Source of the DNA: a virus
Reading direction: 5' to 3' (one strand)
DNA length: 64,000 nt
IMG/VR virus record: IMGVR_UViG_3300021185_003145
Location: 27,667 to 91,666 of that record
Shown here in pieces: positions 40,519 to 48,416 of the stretch. The position numbers were made by a program, and so were the translations under genes. Positions within the stretch are counted from its first letter, which is position 1. Every line of letters begins with the position of its first letter. A model generated the notes under the pieces. That model was not told where the DNA came from. It was given only the letters and a program-made list of their open reading frames with translations, and made no database searches.

Positions 40519-42852
40519 TTATGCTAGTCTATCTCCGACTACTTTAATATTTTTATTAAATTTTCTCATCTCTTGTAACATTTCAGAGTTATCAAAGTTA
40601 GTTACTGCTTTTGCTATCTGTTGTGCCGCTTGAGCCATTGCTTTCTCGCCACTTCTGTCAAAGGCTGTGTCTTTATCAAAGTTTGCAGGTAAAGGGAAAA
40701 CACCTTCTTGTGTTCCTGGTTTTTCACCAATCGCAGCATTGTAAATCGGTTGTGTAACGATTCCGCCTTCTGCAAATCCAAAAAAGTTTGCTAACTTACC
40801 TCCTACAGATTTACCAAGCATATCTCCGCCAACACCGCCAGCAATACCGCCTATTATTCCACCAATTAAAGTTCCAATAATTGGAACTGCACTTCCTATT
40901 AATGCACCTGTTGCCGCTCCGCCGGCTGCACCGCCAAATGATCCAAGTCCTGAACCAATACCTTCACTAATTTTACCAACTTGTGTTTCTTGCTCACTTG
41001 TTGCATATGTTACACCACCCGAAAGTGCTGAACCTATAATAGGAATTCTTGGAAGAATCTTGCCTAACATTCCAGATGCTTTACTAAGCATAGTAGTTGA
41101 TTGGCCGGCTGCTTTTGCTACCTCATCTGATGATTGGGCTCCTTTTATTACACCTTCTGCAATATTAGTTGATGTTGCAGTAGTTGCCGAAGCAGTACCG
41201 CCACCAATTCCTATTTTTGCTAGTGCTTCTTTAAACACTTTTAACTGACCTGCTGCTTTTGTAAATCCTGTTTGTAATCCTTTAGCGGCACCTACTGCCG
41301 TTGCTGGTTTACTAGCATCTCCAATTGCGTTAGTAAATGCGTCCATTGATGTTGGCATACTAGTAACTAGTGTTTGTAAAGATTTAACACCTGCTGACAT
41401 AACGCTTACTGCTGACTCTGTTACACTATTAAAACCTAATCTTACAGTTTTACCAATTTCTTGTGATAGTAAGTCAACGTTCTTCATGTTCTTACTATTT
41501 TCGTCTAGTTGTGTTTTTTGAGCTGCAACAAACTTGTCATAGTCTCCGTTAAAATCTTTTTCAACTGTTAATCTTTGCTTTTGTGCATTTAATAATGCAG
41601 CCGATACTTCTGTAAACGCCATTGCAATTTCACTATATTGTGCAATGCCTTCCATTCCTTTATTTGCTTCAATGAATGTAGTACTAACTCCGGCTAATTC
41701 TTTTTGGATGTCAGTCATACTCACTGTGCCATCTTTTAATCCAGCAGTAATCCTTGCAATAACAGGACCCATATTACCGTCTTGTAGTAACATGTTTCCA
41801 GCAGTGGTTGCCGCTGCCGGTAATCCTAAGAAACTAGTTCTTAGTGCGTCCATTATTGGCGAGCCTTCACCAAACTGTGTACCCATTGTTGCAAATGCAG
41901 CTCTGGCACCACTGGCTGCTTCACCTTGCATACGACTCATCTGCAGTTCAACATCTGCTCTACGTTTATCGTTTGCCATTTTCTGAGCAAGTTGTTTACG
42001 ATCTTGTCCAGTTAAGTTTGCCATCATTTGTACTTCTTTTACAAAATTGGCTCCTGCTTGTGCTTGTTGTTGCACACCTAATGTTGCAAATTGTGTGTTT
42101 CTGGCTTGCATTGCAGTGAACTGTGCTAACATTTCTGCACTTTCACTAGCCTTAATACCCATCATAGCAAAGTCTGTACGATAAGTGTCTTGTACAACAC
42201 GGTTCATTTCACTAAAACGTTTTGCACCTAATCTTGCACTACCACCAAATACTGCTAAACTTTCGCTATTCTCTCGTAACATACCTGTCATTTGTTCTAA
42301 TGACAAATAACTGTTAGCCGCTACTCTTTCAAGATCAAATAAGTTATTTGTAAATGTTGCACCAGTTGAACTTAGTCCATCAAACGTATCAATTAAATTT
42401 GCACTGTGTCCAACTATAGCACCTGCGGCTGCACCAAATACAGCACCCAAGGCACCAAACTGACTAGCATTTTTGTCTACTGCGTCACCTAGTGACTTCA
42501 TATTCAGGCCAGTTCCAGCAACTTCTCCGCCAAAGTTGATTAATCCTTTACCAGCACCAAGTACTGCGTCCAGCATTTTTTTGCCTCTGGCTGCAAATGT
42601 GTTTGCACTTTTGGCTGCATCTTCTAATGCATCAGTGGCATCTGAACCAGCACTTGCTAGTCCTTTTAACTTGACCACTCCTGTTGTTAATTCTTTTGTG
42701 TTTGCCGCACGAGCTTTTACTTCTGCAACAGCAGCTGGAGTTTTACCAGTTGCACTTTTTTCCATTAAGTTAACTAATCGTTCAAGTGTTTTCTCAGTTG
42801 CTACGTCACTGATTTCTACTCTACCACCGTCTATGTCTACTGTAACTGCCAT
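40519..42852 (-). CDS. 29: Tape measure protein (gp29 functional equivalent)
   Basis: 777-residue Ala/Gly/Met-rich helical protein with hydrophobic stretches (GAVFGAAAGAIVG near 135, and GALIGSAVPIIGTLIGGIIGGIAGGVGGDMLG near 680). These are the hallmarks of tape measure proteins, which set tail length and pass through the membrane during injection. The segment GFAEGGIVTQPIYNAAIGEKPG near 715 is a common tape-measure C-terminal motif in phages. T4 gp29 is 590 residues; the longer protein predicts a somewhat longer tail. Its assembly chaperones gp26/gp51 are transcribed divergently next door from crossed promoters. Confidence 0.82.
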   Translation of the reverse strand: MAVTVDIDGGRVEISDVATEKTLERLVNLMEKSATGKTPAAVAEVKARAANTKELTTGVVKLKGLASAGSDATDALEDAAKSANTFAARGKKMLDAVLGAGKGLINFGGEVAGTGLNMKSLGDAVDKNASQFGALGAVFGAAAGAIVGHSANLIDTFDGLSSTGATFTNNLFDLERVAANSYLSLEQMTGMLRENSESLAVFGGSARLGAKRFSEMNRVVQDTYRTDFAMMGIKASESAEMLAQFTAMQARNTQFATLGVQQQAQAGANFVKEVQMMANLTGQDRKQLAQKMANDKRRADVELQMSRMQGEAASGARAAFATMGTQFGEGSPIMDALRTSFLGLPAAATTAGNMLLQDGNMGPVIARITAGLKDGTVSMTDIQKELAGVSTTFIEANKGMEGIAQYSEIAMAFTEVSAALLNAQKQRLTVEKDFNGDYDKFVAAQKTQLDENSKNMKNVDLLSQEIGKTVRLGFNSVTESAVSVMSAGVKSLQTLVTSMPTSMDAFTNAIGDASKPATAVGAAKGLQTGFTKAAGQLKVFKEALAKIGIGGGTASATTATSTNIAEGVIKGAQSSDEVAKAAGQSTTMLSKASGMLGKILPRIPIIGSALSGGVTYATSEQETQVGKISEGIGSGLGSFGGAAGGAATGALIGSAVPIIGTLIGGIIGGIAGGVGGDMLGKSVGGKLANFFGFAEGGIVTQPIYNAAIGEKPGTQEGVFPLPANFDKDTAFDRSGEKAMAQAAQQIAKAVTNFDNSEMLQEMRKFNKNIKVVGDRLA

Positions 42853-42863
42853 AATCTACCCAG

Positions 42864-42870
42864 ATAAATA
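42864..42870 (+). promoter_or_regulatory. Late promoter of gp26-gp51
   Basis: AGATAAATA on the plus strand; CGGAGC ribosome site before the ATG at 42913. It lies upstream of, and points towards, the opposite late box at 42895-42901. Confidence 0.72.
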
Positions 42871-42894
42871 CTATTGTACTAATGTACATATGTT

Positions 42895-42901
42895 TATTTA
42901 T
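42895..42901 (-). promoter_or_regulatory. Late promoter of the tape measure gene
   Basis: CGATAAATA on the minus strand, 42 nt before the tape measure ATG. With the plus-strand box at 42864-42870 the two transcripts are expected to overlap by about 14 nt at their 5' ends. Confidence 0.72.
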
Positions 42902-42912
42902 CGGAGCAAAAC

Positions 42913-43776
42913 ATGGATGAAAACGCGAATCCTTTAAAACAGGATCAAAATCCCTTAACCGGATATTTTCGTAAACCTGAAGTATATGTGTCTCTACCCA
43001 GCAAAGGAAACTACTATGCACCCGGTGCCATAGATTTTCCACAAAACGGAGAGATAGGTGTATTTCCAATGACTGCAAAAGACGAGTTAGTTTTTAAAAC
43101 TCCAGATGCACTACTTAACGGAAGCAGTACCGTTGAAGTTATTAAGAGTTGTGTACCTGCTATTAAAGACCCGTGGTCCATACCAAGTTTAGATATGGAT
43201 GTTTTATTAATTGCTATTCGTATTGCAACATACGGTAATCAAATGGATATTACCGCTACTTGTCCTACTTGTCAAGCAAAAAATGAGTTTGGCATTGACT
43301 TAGCAAACTTAATTGACCAAAGCGGAAAATGGGTGTTCAATGATACTTTGCAAGTAGATGATTTAACAATTAAATTTAAACCACTATCATACAAAGACTT
43401 AAACACTGAAAATCTTAGACAGTTTGAAGAAGCAAAAATTATGAGAATTGTCAATGATGAAACAACAACTGATGAACAAAAACAACAGTTGTTTAACGAT
43501 ACATTCTTAAAACTTACTGTACACACAGTTGACTTAATTGCTAAAACAATTTTTAAAATTACTACTGCTGATGGTACTGAAGTAACAAACATTAAACACA
43601 TTAACGAGTTTGTTCACGGAGTTGATAGAAAGATGTTTGATACTATTCAAAAACATCTTGACAATGAAAGAGTGAATAACAGTTTTGCAGAGTTTGAATT
43701 AACTTGTGAAAATGAAGGTTGTGATACAAAGTATAACACACCTATAGTATTTGACAATTCAAATTTTTTCGCATAA
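42913..43776 (+). CDS. 26: gp26 baseplate hub / tail assembly chaperone
   Basis: 287 residues with the marine T4-like gp26 pattern: FRKPEVYVSLPSKGNYYAPG, FPMTAKDELVFKTPDALLNGSSTVEVIKSCVPAIKDPW and VLLIAIRIATYG. CPTC (about 117-120) and CENEGCDTKY form zinc-ribbon-like pairs. In T4, gp26 and gp51 are adjacent and needed for hub assembly. Here gp26 ends in NFFA-stop, and its last codons form a -1 slippery heptamer in phase. A share of ribosomes should therefore continue into gp51 to give a fusion of about 362 residues, like the G/GT chaperones of lambda-type tails. Confidence 0.85.
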   Translation: MDENANPLKQDQNPLTGYFRKPEVYVSLPSKGNYYAPGAIDFPQNGEIGVFPMTAKDELVFKTPDALLNGSSTVEVIKSCVPAIKDPWSIPSLDMDVLLIAIRIATYGNQMDITATCPTCQAKNEFGIDLANLIDQSGKWVFNDTLQVDDLTIKFKPLSYKDLNTENLRQFEEAKIMRIVNDETTTDEQKQQLFNDTFLKLTVHTVDLIAKTIFKITTADGTEVTNIKHINEFVHGVDRKMFDTIQKHLDNERVNNSFAEFELTCENEGCDTKYNTPIVFDNSNFFA

Positions 43777-43838
43777 GGCTTCTGAGTCTTAGCAACGAAG
43801 ATATTGAATCGATGCTAAAGCAGTTCGACACAGAAGCC
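43764..43838 (+). promoter_or_regulatory. Programmed -1 ribosomal frameshift signal (gp26/gp51)
   Basis: Heptamer T TTT TTC at 43764-43770, in the X XXY YYZ phase relative to gp26. The spacer GCATAA (6 nt) includes the gp26 stop. The stem GGCTTCTGAGTC (43777-43788) pairs with GACACAGAAGCC (43827-43838) except for one A.A mismatch. An inner stem TTAGCA (43789-43794) pairs with TGCTAA (43813-43818), which buries the first ATG of gp51. The -1 frame is open from the slip site to 44000. Confidence 0.88.
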
Positions 43839-44000
43839 GACACTATTAGAGAAAATATATTTAAGATAGTTTGGTATATGCGTGGTGGCATTAATCTGGA
43901 TCAGGCATTCATGCTCAATCAGAAAGAGCAGAAGATTATCTACGATATCGTTTCAGAAAACATCAAGAATACAGAGAAGAGCGGAATGGCATTACTTTAG
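43812..44000 (+). CDS. 51: gp51-like hub assembly protein, probably made by frameshift fusion
   Basis: The first ATG in this frame gives 62 residues (LKQFDTEADTIRENIFKIVWYMRGGINLDQAFMLNQKEQKIIYDI...), matching the short helical tail-assembly domain found behind gp26 in marine T4-like phages. No Shine-Dalgarno sequence precedes the ATG, and the ATG lies inside a stem. The frame is open upstream back to the slippery heptamer, adding RIRLLSLSNEDIES. Expression as the C-terminal part of a gp26-gp51 frameshift product is therefore more likely than independent initiation. The tape measure protein is the expected client. Confidence 0.8.
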   Translation: MLKQFDTEADTIRENIFKIVWYMRGGINLDQAFMLNQKEQKIIYDIVSENIKNTEKSGMALL

Positions 44001-44013
44001 TATCACACTATAA

Positions 44014-44064
44014 GATGAACTAAAGTTCATCAGCAATTTCGTTTTTCAAACTCATTGCTTTTTT
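44014..44064 (+). terminator. Candidate terminator of gp26-gp51
   Basis: A 7-bp hairpin GATGAAC/GTTCATC (44014-44031) is followed by a second, weaker stem AGCAAT/ATTGCT (44032-44059) and a run of five Ts. The second stem has a long loop, so strength is uncertain. Confidence 0.45.
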
Positions 44065-44085
44065 CTTAATTAATAATATACAACT

Positions 44086-44484
44086 AAATGATTATATAAC
44101 TGAAGTCTTCATGCAGATCGTTTCAGTCAGACGGAACCTGTTTAAGGGTTCCATCTAATCTTGACTTCATGCGAGTATTATCCAGCCGAGACTTGGAAGT
44201 AGGTATTGTTTATACACAAGTTTGATGGGCTCTGACCTTTCCCAACCTACGTCGACATACATATTGCTATGTTACCCCACGCTTCGTTCCTGTTGCCATG
44301 GGTTTTTACAAACTATATTGTGTTTTTTGATTGACAGTAATTCAATCTATACTAACCGGTGAGCCCAATTTGTTTGATGGCTTCCACACTCTGGTGTGTT
44401 GATCTGTATGTTGCGTGTGTTCCTATACGGAAACTTTTTCCACAGCGGAATTCTAAACTGGCCCGCTAACCTTAAGTACTGTAA
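44086..44484. ncRNA. Non-coding, hairpin-rich region; candidate structured RNA
   Basis: About 400 nt without a reading frame above about 31 codons, less AT-rich than its surroundings, between convergent genes. Inverted repeats include TGAAGTC (44101-44107) with GACTTCA (44163-44169), which encloses GGAACC (44133-44138) with GGTTCC (44147-44152). Further pairs are GTAGGT/ACCTAC, GATTGA/TCAATC (7-nt loop), CACAC/GTGTG (4-nt loop) and two TTCC/GGAA hairpins. The strand is undecided. It could be a long 3' UTR of the early operon, an independent small RNA, or relic sequence. No tRNA, tmRNA or group I intron core was found. Confidence 0.35.
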
Positions 44485-44925
44485 CTATAATTGTTGATTG
44501 TTCTTGAACTGTTGAATGCCTTCGTGGAGAATTTTGCTACTGCCTACGCGAACGTTAATAATGCCATTATAGTAATCATCTGATAAAAGAACTTCCCTGT
44601 CAAATTGTTCCTTTGCTTCAAGATAACTCATTAAGCCTCTACTTGAACAAAGATATAATATTTCACGTGTGAAGTTTGTACTGCCTAGCTCTGCTACATC
44701 TGCCTGTAAGTGATCTGAAGATCCATAATATTCTCTCCAATCACTTTCTACTGTGGTTCGTCTTTTGTTTTTCTTACCTTTAAGAGGTGGTTTTGTTTTT
44801 TTAAATTTTGCTAATTTTTTGCCAATGTATTTTTTGTTGCTTTTTAAGTTGGTTATTAAGTAAACAAATCCTTCAACGTCACTTGGTAACTGCTCGATAG
44901 GATCACCTTTATAAGTCCAACTCAT
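44485..44925 (-). CDS. GIY-YIG-like endonuclease
   Basis: 146 residues. VYLITN (21-26) and KKYIGKK (31-37) form the GIY-YIG-type strand pair, with Y22, Y33 and G35. A basic linker (KKTKPPLKGKKNKRRTT) follows, then WREYYGSS and the helix SRGLMSYLEAKEQFDREVL with the expected catalytic Glu. Proteins like this occur as free-standing nucleases in T4-like phages (Seg-type). It is the last gene of the gp47-gp46 early operon and overlaps the upstream gene by 4 nt. The adjacent non-coding block downstream makes a mobile-element history worth considering. Confidence 0.78.
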   Translation of the reverse strand: MSWTYKGDPIEQLPSDVEGFVYLITNLKSNKKYIGKKLAKFKKTKPPLKGKKNKRRTTVESDWREYYGSSDHLQADVAELGSTNFTREILYLCSSRGLMSYLEAKEQFDREVLLSDDYYNGIINVRVGSSKILHEGIQQFKNNQQL

Positions 44926-45140
44926 TTCTTTTGTTTTCTTAACTGTTGTAATTGTAATGCCTTCTTGTGGTAATAGTCAACCTTTTTCTCTGCGTAAAAT
45001 GGTAAAACGTTAGGAAGTATACCATGTATAATACTAACGATACCTGTGAGTATAAGATCGAGTCCTGCCACAACAGCAAATTTGCCATGTTGAAAGTAAC
45101 CTTTGCGGGCTTCTTTAAGATGAGCTTTAATTTGAAACAT
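44922..45140 (-). CDS. DUF6356-type small membrane protein, 72 aa
   Basis: HLKEARKGYFQHGKFAVVAGLDLILTGIVSIIHGILPNVLPFYAEKK follows the DUF6356 pattern: an amphipathic HxxE..xgYFxH segment, one to two hydrophobic helices (about 21-48) with the IHGLLP turn, then a basic tail. It probably sits in the inner membrane with the C-terminus cytoplasmic. Function unknown; the family is found in proteobacteria and phages. It overlaps both neighbours by 4 and 14 nt, so it is translated from the same operon. Confidence 0.7.
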   Translation of the reverse strand: MFQIKAHLKEARKGYFQHGKFAVVAGLDLILTGIVSIIHGILPNVLPFYAEKKVDYYHKKALQLQQLRKQKK

Positions 45141-46455
45141 ACTTCTGCCTTAATTTTCCTATATCAGGTTTTCCTAATACATTAAGCTCTATGGGTATTA
45201 TTAGTTTATCATAACTGATACCCTGGCCTGTTAATTTCTGGATCAAACTGTCAGTATTCACTGAATCGTCATTCACACAGACTACAACATGTGTCTGAGA
45301 AGTACCAAACAACACAATTTTTGTTGCTTGACTTTCGTCAACAAGTTGTTGCGGATTAACTAATTCTCCGTTAATCCTAATAAAATCTTTATTACGTTTT
45401 TCAAAATAATAATTATCGCCAACCGTGTTTACACGGTCACCTGTATTTAATGTATCCACATTAGAATCGTTAATTTGCTTTGCTAAATGCTTACTTTTAA
45501 CAATTACTAATTCACCGTGTCTGTCAATTTTGTATTCAGCAGTATCATCACAGTTTACACCCATATCCTGCTGATTATAATCAGCAATGTTTTGTTTGTT
45601 TACAAACTTATGCATAATAGGAGGCAAACATTCTGTTAGTCCGTATATTACAACAACATCATCAACACCTTGCTCAATTAGTTTTTCACAAAATGTTTTT
45701 GGAATTGTTGAACCTCCAGTTAGTACATAGCGAACATGACTTAAATCTAACTTGCTTAAATTTTCGTATTGTTCATAGTTTGATGGAAACAATAACATTG
45801 TATCAGGTTTGTGTTTATTAAATGTTTCAACATCATAAGTGTCCCACAAATGTGGCAAAACGACCTTTTTACTAGAAAATAATGCAGGAAAGAAATACAC
45901 AGTACTAACACCTAAGTGTACAATATTATGATAAAACCAACTTGTTTTTGCATCTTTCCAGTAGTGCTTGATACTATCGTTTGAAGCACAAGTAATACTT
46001 TCGTGTGTATGTGTTACTGTTTTAGAATGCCCTGTTGTACCACTAGTAAACGATTCTAGTATAATATCGTTATGGTTAACACGATAGAGTTTTGATGGTT
46101 CAATATTGCCATCTAACTCAATGTGAGGAACATTAATAGTTTTTACAGTTACAGGTTGTATTCCACGAGTTAGAACAATTTTAATATTGCTCCTTGCACA
46201 GTACTCGTCATCAATATAATGGTCACCACTAATAACAGGAACAAGTCCGTAGTCAATAGAAGCAAACACTACTGCTAGATGATGTATGTCTTCTTGCAGA
46301 CACAATGAAATACGATCGCCTCTTGTAAGTTTTTGACTTTCAAAGAAACGCTGATATCCTCCAGCAAGACAAGTTAACTCATCTTTACTGTAGATACGTT
46401 CGTTAGTGCAATCATGTATTTCAATATCGTTTTGTAATCTCGATATTGAAATCAT
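45127..46455 (-). CDS. ANL-superfamily adenylating enzyme (acyl/aryl/aminoacyl-AMP ligase-like)
   Basis: 442 residues with the core motifs of AMP-forming ligases in order. These are the P-loop TSGTTGHSK (137-145, usual form TSGTTGxPK), YGLTE (271-275), TGD (338-340), a hinge-like segment KDFIRINGELVNPQQL near 356-371, and LGKPDIGKLRQ near the end with the A10-type catalytic lysine region. The enzyme should activate a carboxylate with ATP; the acceptor (CoA, carrier protein or other) is not visible. It is shorter than most family members (500-600) but not truncated at a motif. Its ATG overlaps the stop of the 60-residue gene (TAATG). A ligase in a phage recombination operon is unusual. Confidence 0.85.
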   Translation of the reverse strand: MISISRLQNDIEIHDCTNERIYSKDELTCLAGGYQRFFESQKLTRGDRISLCLQEDIHHLAVVFASIDYGLVPVISGDHYIDDEYCARSNIKIVLTRGIQPVTVKTINVPHIELDGNIEPSKLYRVNHNDIILESFTSGTTGHSKTVTHTHESITCASNDSIKHYWKDAKTSWFYHNIVHLGVSTVYFFPALFSSKKVVLPHLWDTYDVETFNKHKPDTMLLFPSNYEQYENLSKLDLSHVRYVLTGGSTIPKTFCEKLIEQGVDDVVVIYGLTECLPPIMHKFVNKQNIADYNQQDMGVNCDDTAEYKIDRHGELVIVKSKHLAKQINDSNVDTLNTGDRVNTVGDNYYFEKRNKDFIRINGELVNPQQLVDESQATKIVLFGTSQTHVVVCVNDDSVNTDSLIQKLTGQGISYDKLIIPIELNVLGKPDIGKLRQKYVSN

Positions 46456-46637
46456 TACATGCTGTTTTTCTTTTCTTGAATCTCAGCACGTCTTGACTTA
46501 GTAAGTTTACCAATGTCTCCAAGTGCCTTTCTTGCTCTAGCGGCTGCGGCTTTAACGCCTTTGTCTTCCCAAGCGGCATGCTCTTTTAAGTATGCATCAT
46601 AGGCCGCTACGATTTGTTCGTGAATTTGATCTGCCAT
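46455..46637 (-). CDS. Small basic helical phage protein, 60 aa
   Basis: MADQIHEQIVAAYDAYLKEH then an Ala/Arg/Lys-rich helix (KAAAARARKALGDIGKLTKS, RRAEIQEKKNSM). Small proteins with this ARKAL..I..L...RR.EIQ pattern are common in marine T4-like phages; the basic helix suggests nucleic-acid or protein binding, but no function is known to me. GGAG precedes the ATG. It follows gp46 by 9 nt and is translationally coupled to the adenylating enzyme. Confidence 0.7.
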   Translation of the reverse strand: MADQIHEQIVAAYDAYLKEHAAWEDKGVKAAAARARKALGDIGKLTKSRRAEIQEKKNSM

Positions 46638-46646
46638 GTTGTTCTC

Positions 46647-48416
46647 CTATATGACTTCTATATCTGTATTATAACTTGTAAACCCATTCTCTTTTGTAAC
46701 TGTGAGTATGTTGTTTACACGACCAGCAAGTTCGTCTTTGTGCGACACAAGCCACACACTCTTTTTACGTTCTCTGCTAATCTTCTTTAATATGGCAAGC
46801 GAGTTTTCAACTCCACTTGAGTCCATTCCACTATCAACTAATTCATCAATGAATAACAAATTAATTGGCTGGTATAGATTTTCCCATACATCACGGAAAG
46901 CCCAACTTAAACTTAATATAAGTCTGTTGCGTTCTCCACGACTTAAATTGTCAAAATCTAAATCTCTTCCAAGCTCTTGTATTTCTACTGTTAGATCATT
47001 TAAGAAAACAACACTATGTGGTAATCCTATACGTTCTAAATAAAATGCTAATCGCTTGTTTAAGAATGCTAAATTTTGATCAATAATTCTTTTTCTTATA
47101 AAACTATCTTTACTAGTTAGTAATCGTTGTAAAAACTCCTGATGGTCTTTGACTCTTACAAGTTCGTTAAGTGTAGTATAATCTACTTCTTGTATTGCAG
47201 TCTCCTGCATTTCTTGTATTTGTTCTGCATATGGATCTACTTGTGCTAGTAAACCATCTAGTTCTGCTTTTAGTTTATCTAAACTGCCTCGGTGATCATA
47301 TGCGTCATCAAGTGACTCATAAAATACATTAGGAACTTCTCCAAGTTCTCCTAACTCATCTAGTTCAATATTTAACTTATTTTCTTCTACACTATTTTTT
47401 TCTACAATATCAGTTGCTTCTTGTAGAGATTCTTTTTTACTATTGATTGTATCTTCTTGTTTGTTATCATGTATTTCTTGTCCACATGCATAACATTTAT
47501 GTTGACTTAGTAGTGCTAATTCTTTTTCAAGTTTCTGTATACTTTTATTATTACGTTTTGTTTCAGCAGTTATTCTATCTAGTAAATCAGTTGTTTCTTT
47601 GATTTGTCTTTGCTTAGTTTTATACTCTTTACGTTTACTATGTGCTTCAAGCTCTGCTTCAATGTCAACATGTGATAGTGCATCAAGTCCTTCTTCAAGT
47701 TGTTTGGCATCATTGTCGTGTTTAGTCTTCCACAATGTTTGTCTACGTTTAAGTGCCTCAACTTGTCCTTCAATACGACTGTTAGCATCAATTTGACTTT
47801 TAATACTGAACTCTTCAGTAGTTGCTAATTCTTTACTAACTTTTAATTGTTCTTTTAGTACATCTGCTTTTTCACTAAGCAATGTAATACCTAACAACTG
47901 TTCAATAATAGCACGTTGATCATTTGCCTTCATACTAAGGAAAGGTTCAGTGTATGTGTTTAGTGCAACAATGTGTTTAAACATATTGTGTTGCATACCA
48001 AGTAAACGTTCAATTTCTGCTTGTGTTTCTCTACTGTCACCTTGTGCAGAATCACTTGCTTCTTGTTCATGATTGTTAATATAAAACTTTAGTACATTTG
48101 GCTTACGTCCTCGTTCAATACGATACTGTAATCCTCCAAGTTCAAACTCACAAGTAACTAACATATTCTTACCGTTAGTTTTGTTTACTAAGTTATCTCT
48201 ACGAATGTTAGTTAAAGCCAATCCATATAGTGCATAACTTAATGCATTAATTATAGTTGTTTTACCTGTACCGTTTCTTGAACCATTATCACCACCACCT
48301 GTATCTAAGTTTTCACCTAGTACAAGTGTTAAGTCATCACGATTAAAATCAACTGCTTGGGTACTATTACCCACACTCATAAAGTTTTTTGCTGTAAGAC
48401 TGTTTATTTTAAACAA
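46647..48416 (-). CDS. 46: gp46 recombination nuclease subunit (SbcC/Rad50-like)
   Basis: SMC-like ATPase partner of gp47. Together they resect DNA ends to feed UvsX-dependent replication. The Walker A region spans residues 34-54, with a Gly/Asp insertion before RNGTGKTT. Long coiled coils flank the zinc hook CYACG near 310. The ABC signature LSRGERNRL is near 490 and Walker B LLFIDEL near 522. 589 residues compare with 560 in T4. The start appears to be TTG immediately after the gp47 stop codon, implying coupled translation. Confidence 0.95.
   Translation of the reverse strand: MFKINSLTAKNFMSVGNSTQAVDFNRDDLTLVLGENLDTGGGDNGSRNGTGKTTIINALSYALYGLALTNIRRDNLVNKTNGKNMLVTCEFELGGLQYRIERGRKPNVLKFYINNHEQEASDSAQGDSRETQAEIERLLGMQHNMFKHIVALNTYTEPFLSMKANDQRAIIEQLLGITLLSEKADVLKEQLKVSKELATTEEFSIKSQIDANSRIEGQVEALKRRQTLWKTKHDNDAKQLEEGLDALSHVDIEAELEAHSKRKEYKTKQRQIKETTDLLDRITAETKRNNKSIQKLEKELALLSQHKCYACGQEIHDNKQEDTINSKKESLQEATDIVEKNSVEENKLNIELDELGELGEVPNVFYESLDDAYDHRGSLDKLKAELDGLLAQVDPYAEQIQEMQETAIQEVDYTTLNELVRVKDHQEFLQRLLTSKDSFIRKRIIDQNLAFLNKRLAFYLERIGLPHSVVFLNDLTVEIQELGRDLDFDNLSRGERNRLILSLSWAFRDVWENLYQPINLLFIDELVDSGMDSSGVENSLAILKKISRERKKSVWLVSHKDELAGRVNNILTVTKENGFTSYNTDIEVI

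Noticed and set aside
44020-44055. 11-codon minus-strand frame MSLKNEIADEL
   Set aside because: Too short, no clear ribosome site, and it coincides with the hairpins of the putative gp51 terminator.
44101-44484. tRNA, tmRNA, or group I/II intron
   Set aside because: No T-loop GTTCRA with matching acceptor, no CCA end, no tag peptide, no recognisable intron core or domain V, and no gene split across the region.
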